Positions 62,133-64,000 of a DNA stretch of 64,000 bases are shown one piece after another. Both the position numbers and the translations under genes were made by a program. Positions within the stretch are counted from its first letter, which is position 1. Each line of letters opens with the position of its first letter. Where the stretch lies: NCBI RefSeq assembly GCF_029871245.1, contig NZ_SSON01000070.1, positions 186,001 through 250,000 on the forward strand, given 5' to 3'. A model generated the notes under the pieces. That model had not been told where the DNA came from and did not search any database. It worked only from the letters and a program-made list of their open reading frames with translations. The DNA comes from Pseudomonas sp. BN102 (GTDB lineage: Bacteria > Pseudomonadota > Gammaproteobacteria > Pseudomonadales > Pseudomonadaceae).

Positions 62133-62543
62133 ATGCGGTATCTGTGTGTTCTGCTCTTTTTGGCCGTACTGGTGGTCATTCTGTTCGCCGGCTTCAGGCC
62201 CCAGCCCTTGCCGGAGGCCGTTGACCAGCAGGACAAGTTGCACCATCTGCTCGGTTTCGCTGCCTTGGTGGTGAGCTCGCGGTTGGCGTTTCCCCGTGCG
62301 CATTTCATCTGGCTCCTGGCCTTCAGCCTGGGGACTGGTCTTCTGATCGAATTTGGCCAGGGCTTGCTGCCCAATCGCACACCATCGACCGGCGACATGC
62401 TGGCCAACGCCCTGGGCGTAATGCTGGGATGGATCTGCTCGTTGCTGTTGCAAAGTGGGTTGCGTATACGCCGTGAGGGTGCCGCCAGGCTGGAAGGGCA
62501 GGCGAAAGGGCGCCCAACTGAGTCGGAGAGATCTCCGCGTTGA
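62133..62543 (+). CDS. VanZ-like membrane protein (copy 2)
   Basis: A 136-residue membrane protein with QDKLHHLLGF and LLIEFGQGLLP, the same signatures as the copy at 8036-8431, and a similar AGFRPQPLPEA opening. The C-terminus is longer, Arg/Glu-rich. It closes system 2 as the first copy closes system 1. The ATG at 62133 was preferred over a TTG at 62091. Function unknown. A 198-base gap separates it from manC. Confidence 0.8.
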   Translation: MRYLCVLLFLAVLVVILFAGFRPQPLPEAVDQQDKLHHLLGFAALVVSSRLAFPRAHFIWLLAFSLGTGLLIEFGQGLLPNRTPSTGDMLANALGVMLGWICSLLLQSGLRIRREGAARLEGQAKGRPTESERSPR

Positions 62544-62567
62544 TGGGCATCACGGCAGGGAGCGCGG

Positions 62568-63938
62568 TCAGGCTCGTTGCGTTTGCACTACGTGCTTGCC
62601 CGGGGCGACCTGGCCTCCGGCGAGCACGGCTATCGCACAGAGAACGACCAGGGTCGCGGCATTGGCCGGGATCTGCAGGTTGAAATCAGTGGTGGAGTGG
62701 ATCAGCAGGGCGATGATGCCCATTGCCGCACCGAAACCTACCCCCCTGCGGTAAACCGATTCGCGCCGCCAAAGCGCCTTGAACGCATGCCACAAGGCCA
62801 GCAGGATGAAGCCTGCCAGTGGGAGGCTGCCCAGCAGTCCGAACTCGACGGCGAACTGGATGTAGTCATTGTGCGCATGGTCGAAGTGAATGCGGATGTC
62901 TTCGCCCGGGTACTTGGGGAACACCGCTTCGAAGCTGCCGGCGCCTTGGCCAAGTAGCGGGCGCTCCTGTAGAAGCTGCAGGGCGTAGCTGAACACATCG
63001 TCGCGAACTTCGTTGGCCTGCTGGACCACTTCGCCATTCACCACCACATCGTCCAGGCGGGTATCGAGCACGCGGTCCTTGAGCCGCTCCAGCCCGAAAT
63101 ACTGGCTGACCACCAGAACGTCTATGAGGATGATGCTGGCCAGAACCAGGCCGTTGCGCAGGCGGTGCTCCTTCTCCAGCAGCACGAACAGGCCGCCCAC
63201 CAGCAACAGGCTGGCGAAGAAGGCGGTATTGCCCATGCGCGAGTGGGTCATGACGAGCGCGATGACCATGACAACCAGTGCCAGGCGCAGGCGTGCCTTG
63301 GGGCCCAGCAGCAGCTCCATCAAATTGACCCAGCTGAAGGGGCGACCATCGCGCAGAGCCAGTAGCAGACCGATGCCGCAGGCCAGGGTCATTTCCAGGT
63401 AACCGGCCAGATGGTTACGGTTCACAAAGGTGCCGGTGGCGTCGCCGAGATAGCTGCTTTTGGGAACGGCCAACAGCCACTCCACGTTGGAAAGGGTCAT
63501 GAAGGCGCCGAAGAAGGCCTGCAAGGTGCCACTCACCACCAGCGTGCCGAGCAGCAGGTTGAGTCGCTGTCGGGTGTGGAACAGGCTGACCACCAGGAAG
63601 AACAACAGGCAGTAGGCCAGACCGAGCATCAGGTACTGGAAGGTCGATCCCTCATCCACAGTCAGTCCGGCCAGCCATTGCACCGCCACCCAGGCCTGCG
63701 TGAGTAGGAGCAGCGCAAGCAAGGGCCGGGCAGTTTTAATGGCCTTGTTCCGAGCGCCTCGCTCGGCACCTCCGCGAAGCTGTCCTATCGCCCAGATGCA
63801 GCCCAGGCCACCCATCAAAAGGATGAATAGCCCAACCGCCCAATCACGATTGCTGCCCAAGGGAAGTGGCAACCACACCAATACGAAAAGGATCGCAGCG
63901 ATCAGAAATCCCTCAAGGCGGCTGGTGGGCTGAGACAT
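62568..63938 (-). CDS. O-antigen ligase / Wzy-superfamily membrane protein
   Basis: A 456-residue protein with about eleven hydrophobic segments. It carries the family motifs GTFVNRNHLAGYLEM (about 172-186) and HAHNDYIQFAVEFGLLG in the large periplasmic loop, which contains the conserved His-Asn-Asp used by O-antigen ligases. It faces the vanZ-like gene convergently and is outside the two operons. It may be a ligase, a third polymerase or a protein glycosyltransferase; sequence alone does not decide. ATG 63938 was chosen over 63977 because the latter adds a poorly conserved extension. Confidence 0.83.
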   Translation of the reverse strand: MSQPTSRLEGFLIAAILFVLVWLPLPLGSNRDWAVGLFILLMGGLGCIWAIGQLRGGAERGARNKAIKTARPLLALLLLTQAWVAVQWLAGLTVDEGSTFQYLMLGLAYCLLFFLVVSLFHTRQRLNLLLGTLVVSGTLQAFFGAFMTLSNVEWLLAVPKSSYLGDATGTFVNRNHLAGYLEMTLACGIGLLLALRDGRPFSWVNLMELLLGPKARLRLALVVMVIALVMTHSRMGNTAFFASLLLVGGLFVLLEKEHRLRNGLVLASIILIDVLVVSQYFGLERLKDRVLDTRLDDVVVNGEVVQQANEVRDDVFSYALQLLQERPLLGQGAGSFEAVFPKYPGEDIRIHFDHAHNDYIQFAVEFGLLGSLPLAGFILLALWHAFKALWRRESVYRRGVGFGAAMGIIALLIHSTTDFNLQIPANAATLVVLCAIAVLAGGQVAPGKHVVQTQRA

Positions 63939-64000
63939 AGGCAGACTGCTCCGTTGGCTGGCAGACAGGCGCGGCACCTAGCGAATGGCGTAAGTGTAGG

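Noticed and set aside
1-64000. tRNA or rRNA genes
   Set aside because: No tRNA-like cloverleaf with a GGTTCRANYCC-type arm and no rRNA sequence was seen while reading both strands; a dedicated scan was not possible.

Overview
The window is high-GC Pseudomonas chromosome. The gene order rmlB…rmlC-rmlD-dctB-dctD at the left end matches, from memory, the rml-dct neighbourhood of Pseudomonas aeruginosa PAO1 (PA5161-PA5166). The FleN paralogue and the short intergenic palindromes also fit Pseudomonas. Beyond rmlB lies about 55 kb of surface-polysaccharide genes. The stretches at about 14.6-18.3 kb and 46-56.6 kb are visibly richer in A+T than their neighbours, as is common for transferred wzx/wzy/glycosyltransferase genes.

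Left end, minus strand (1-6.2 kb): the C4-dicarboxylate two-component system dctB-dctD (dctD cut by the window edge), then the dTDP-L-rhamnose operon rmlB-A-C-D with four-base overlaps. An orphan FleN-like ATPase follows on the plus strand (6.56-7.36 kb), then a duplicated repeat region that carries a copy of the 3' end of the neighbouring vanZ-like gene.

Polysaccharide system 1, minus strand (8.0-28.0 kb), read in transcription order: wzb phosphatase, wzc tyrosine kinase, an RfaH paralogue, a leader with an exact ops site, wcaJ-type initiating transferase, a beta-CASP metallo-hydrolase, wecB and wecC (UDP-ManNAcA), wzx, wzy, a GT4 transferase, a WecG/TagA transferase, and a gfc/yjb set (gfcA-like, wza/gfcE, gfcB, gfcC, gfcD/yjbH) ending in a vanZ-like gene. 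This resembles the E. coli group 4 capsule/Yjb export machinery joined to a Wzx/Wzy assembly pathway.

Middle (28-35 kb): a trypsin-like exported protease, ugd, a decayed fusion of a second wcaJ and beta-CASP gene, a lone WbqC gene, a second RfaH paralogue, degenerate transposase-like sequence, several dispersed repeats and long stretches with no gene.

Polysaccharide system 2, plus strand (34.8-62 kb), opens with its own ops site. Next come an exported protein made of 15-residue Ala-rich repeats, a BBP2-type outer-membrane barrel, a small Wza-like protein, a second tyrosine kinase, a PHP-type (CpsB) phosphatase, a VpsP-like protein and a second WcaJ. This export set resembles the Vibrio vps-II operon. 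The sugar genes follow: a second rmlA, a VioA-like aminotransferase, a divergent PLP-fold protein, WbqC, a WecF-like transferase, wzx, acetyltransferases, GT4 and GT2 transferases, wzy, and a colanic-acid-like end (gmd, fcl, wcaI, wcaH, manC). A vanZ-like gene and a convergent O-antigen-ligase-family gene close the window.

Taken together, two complete, structurally different polysaccharide assembly systems sit side by side. Each has its own initiating transferase, kinase, phosphatase type, flippase, polymerase, export route, RfaH paralogue and ops site. The decayed genes between them suggest that the region grew by duplication and replacement.
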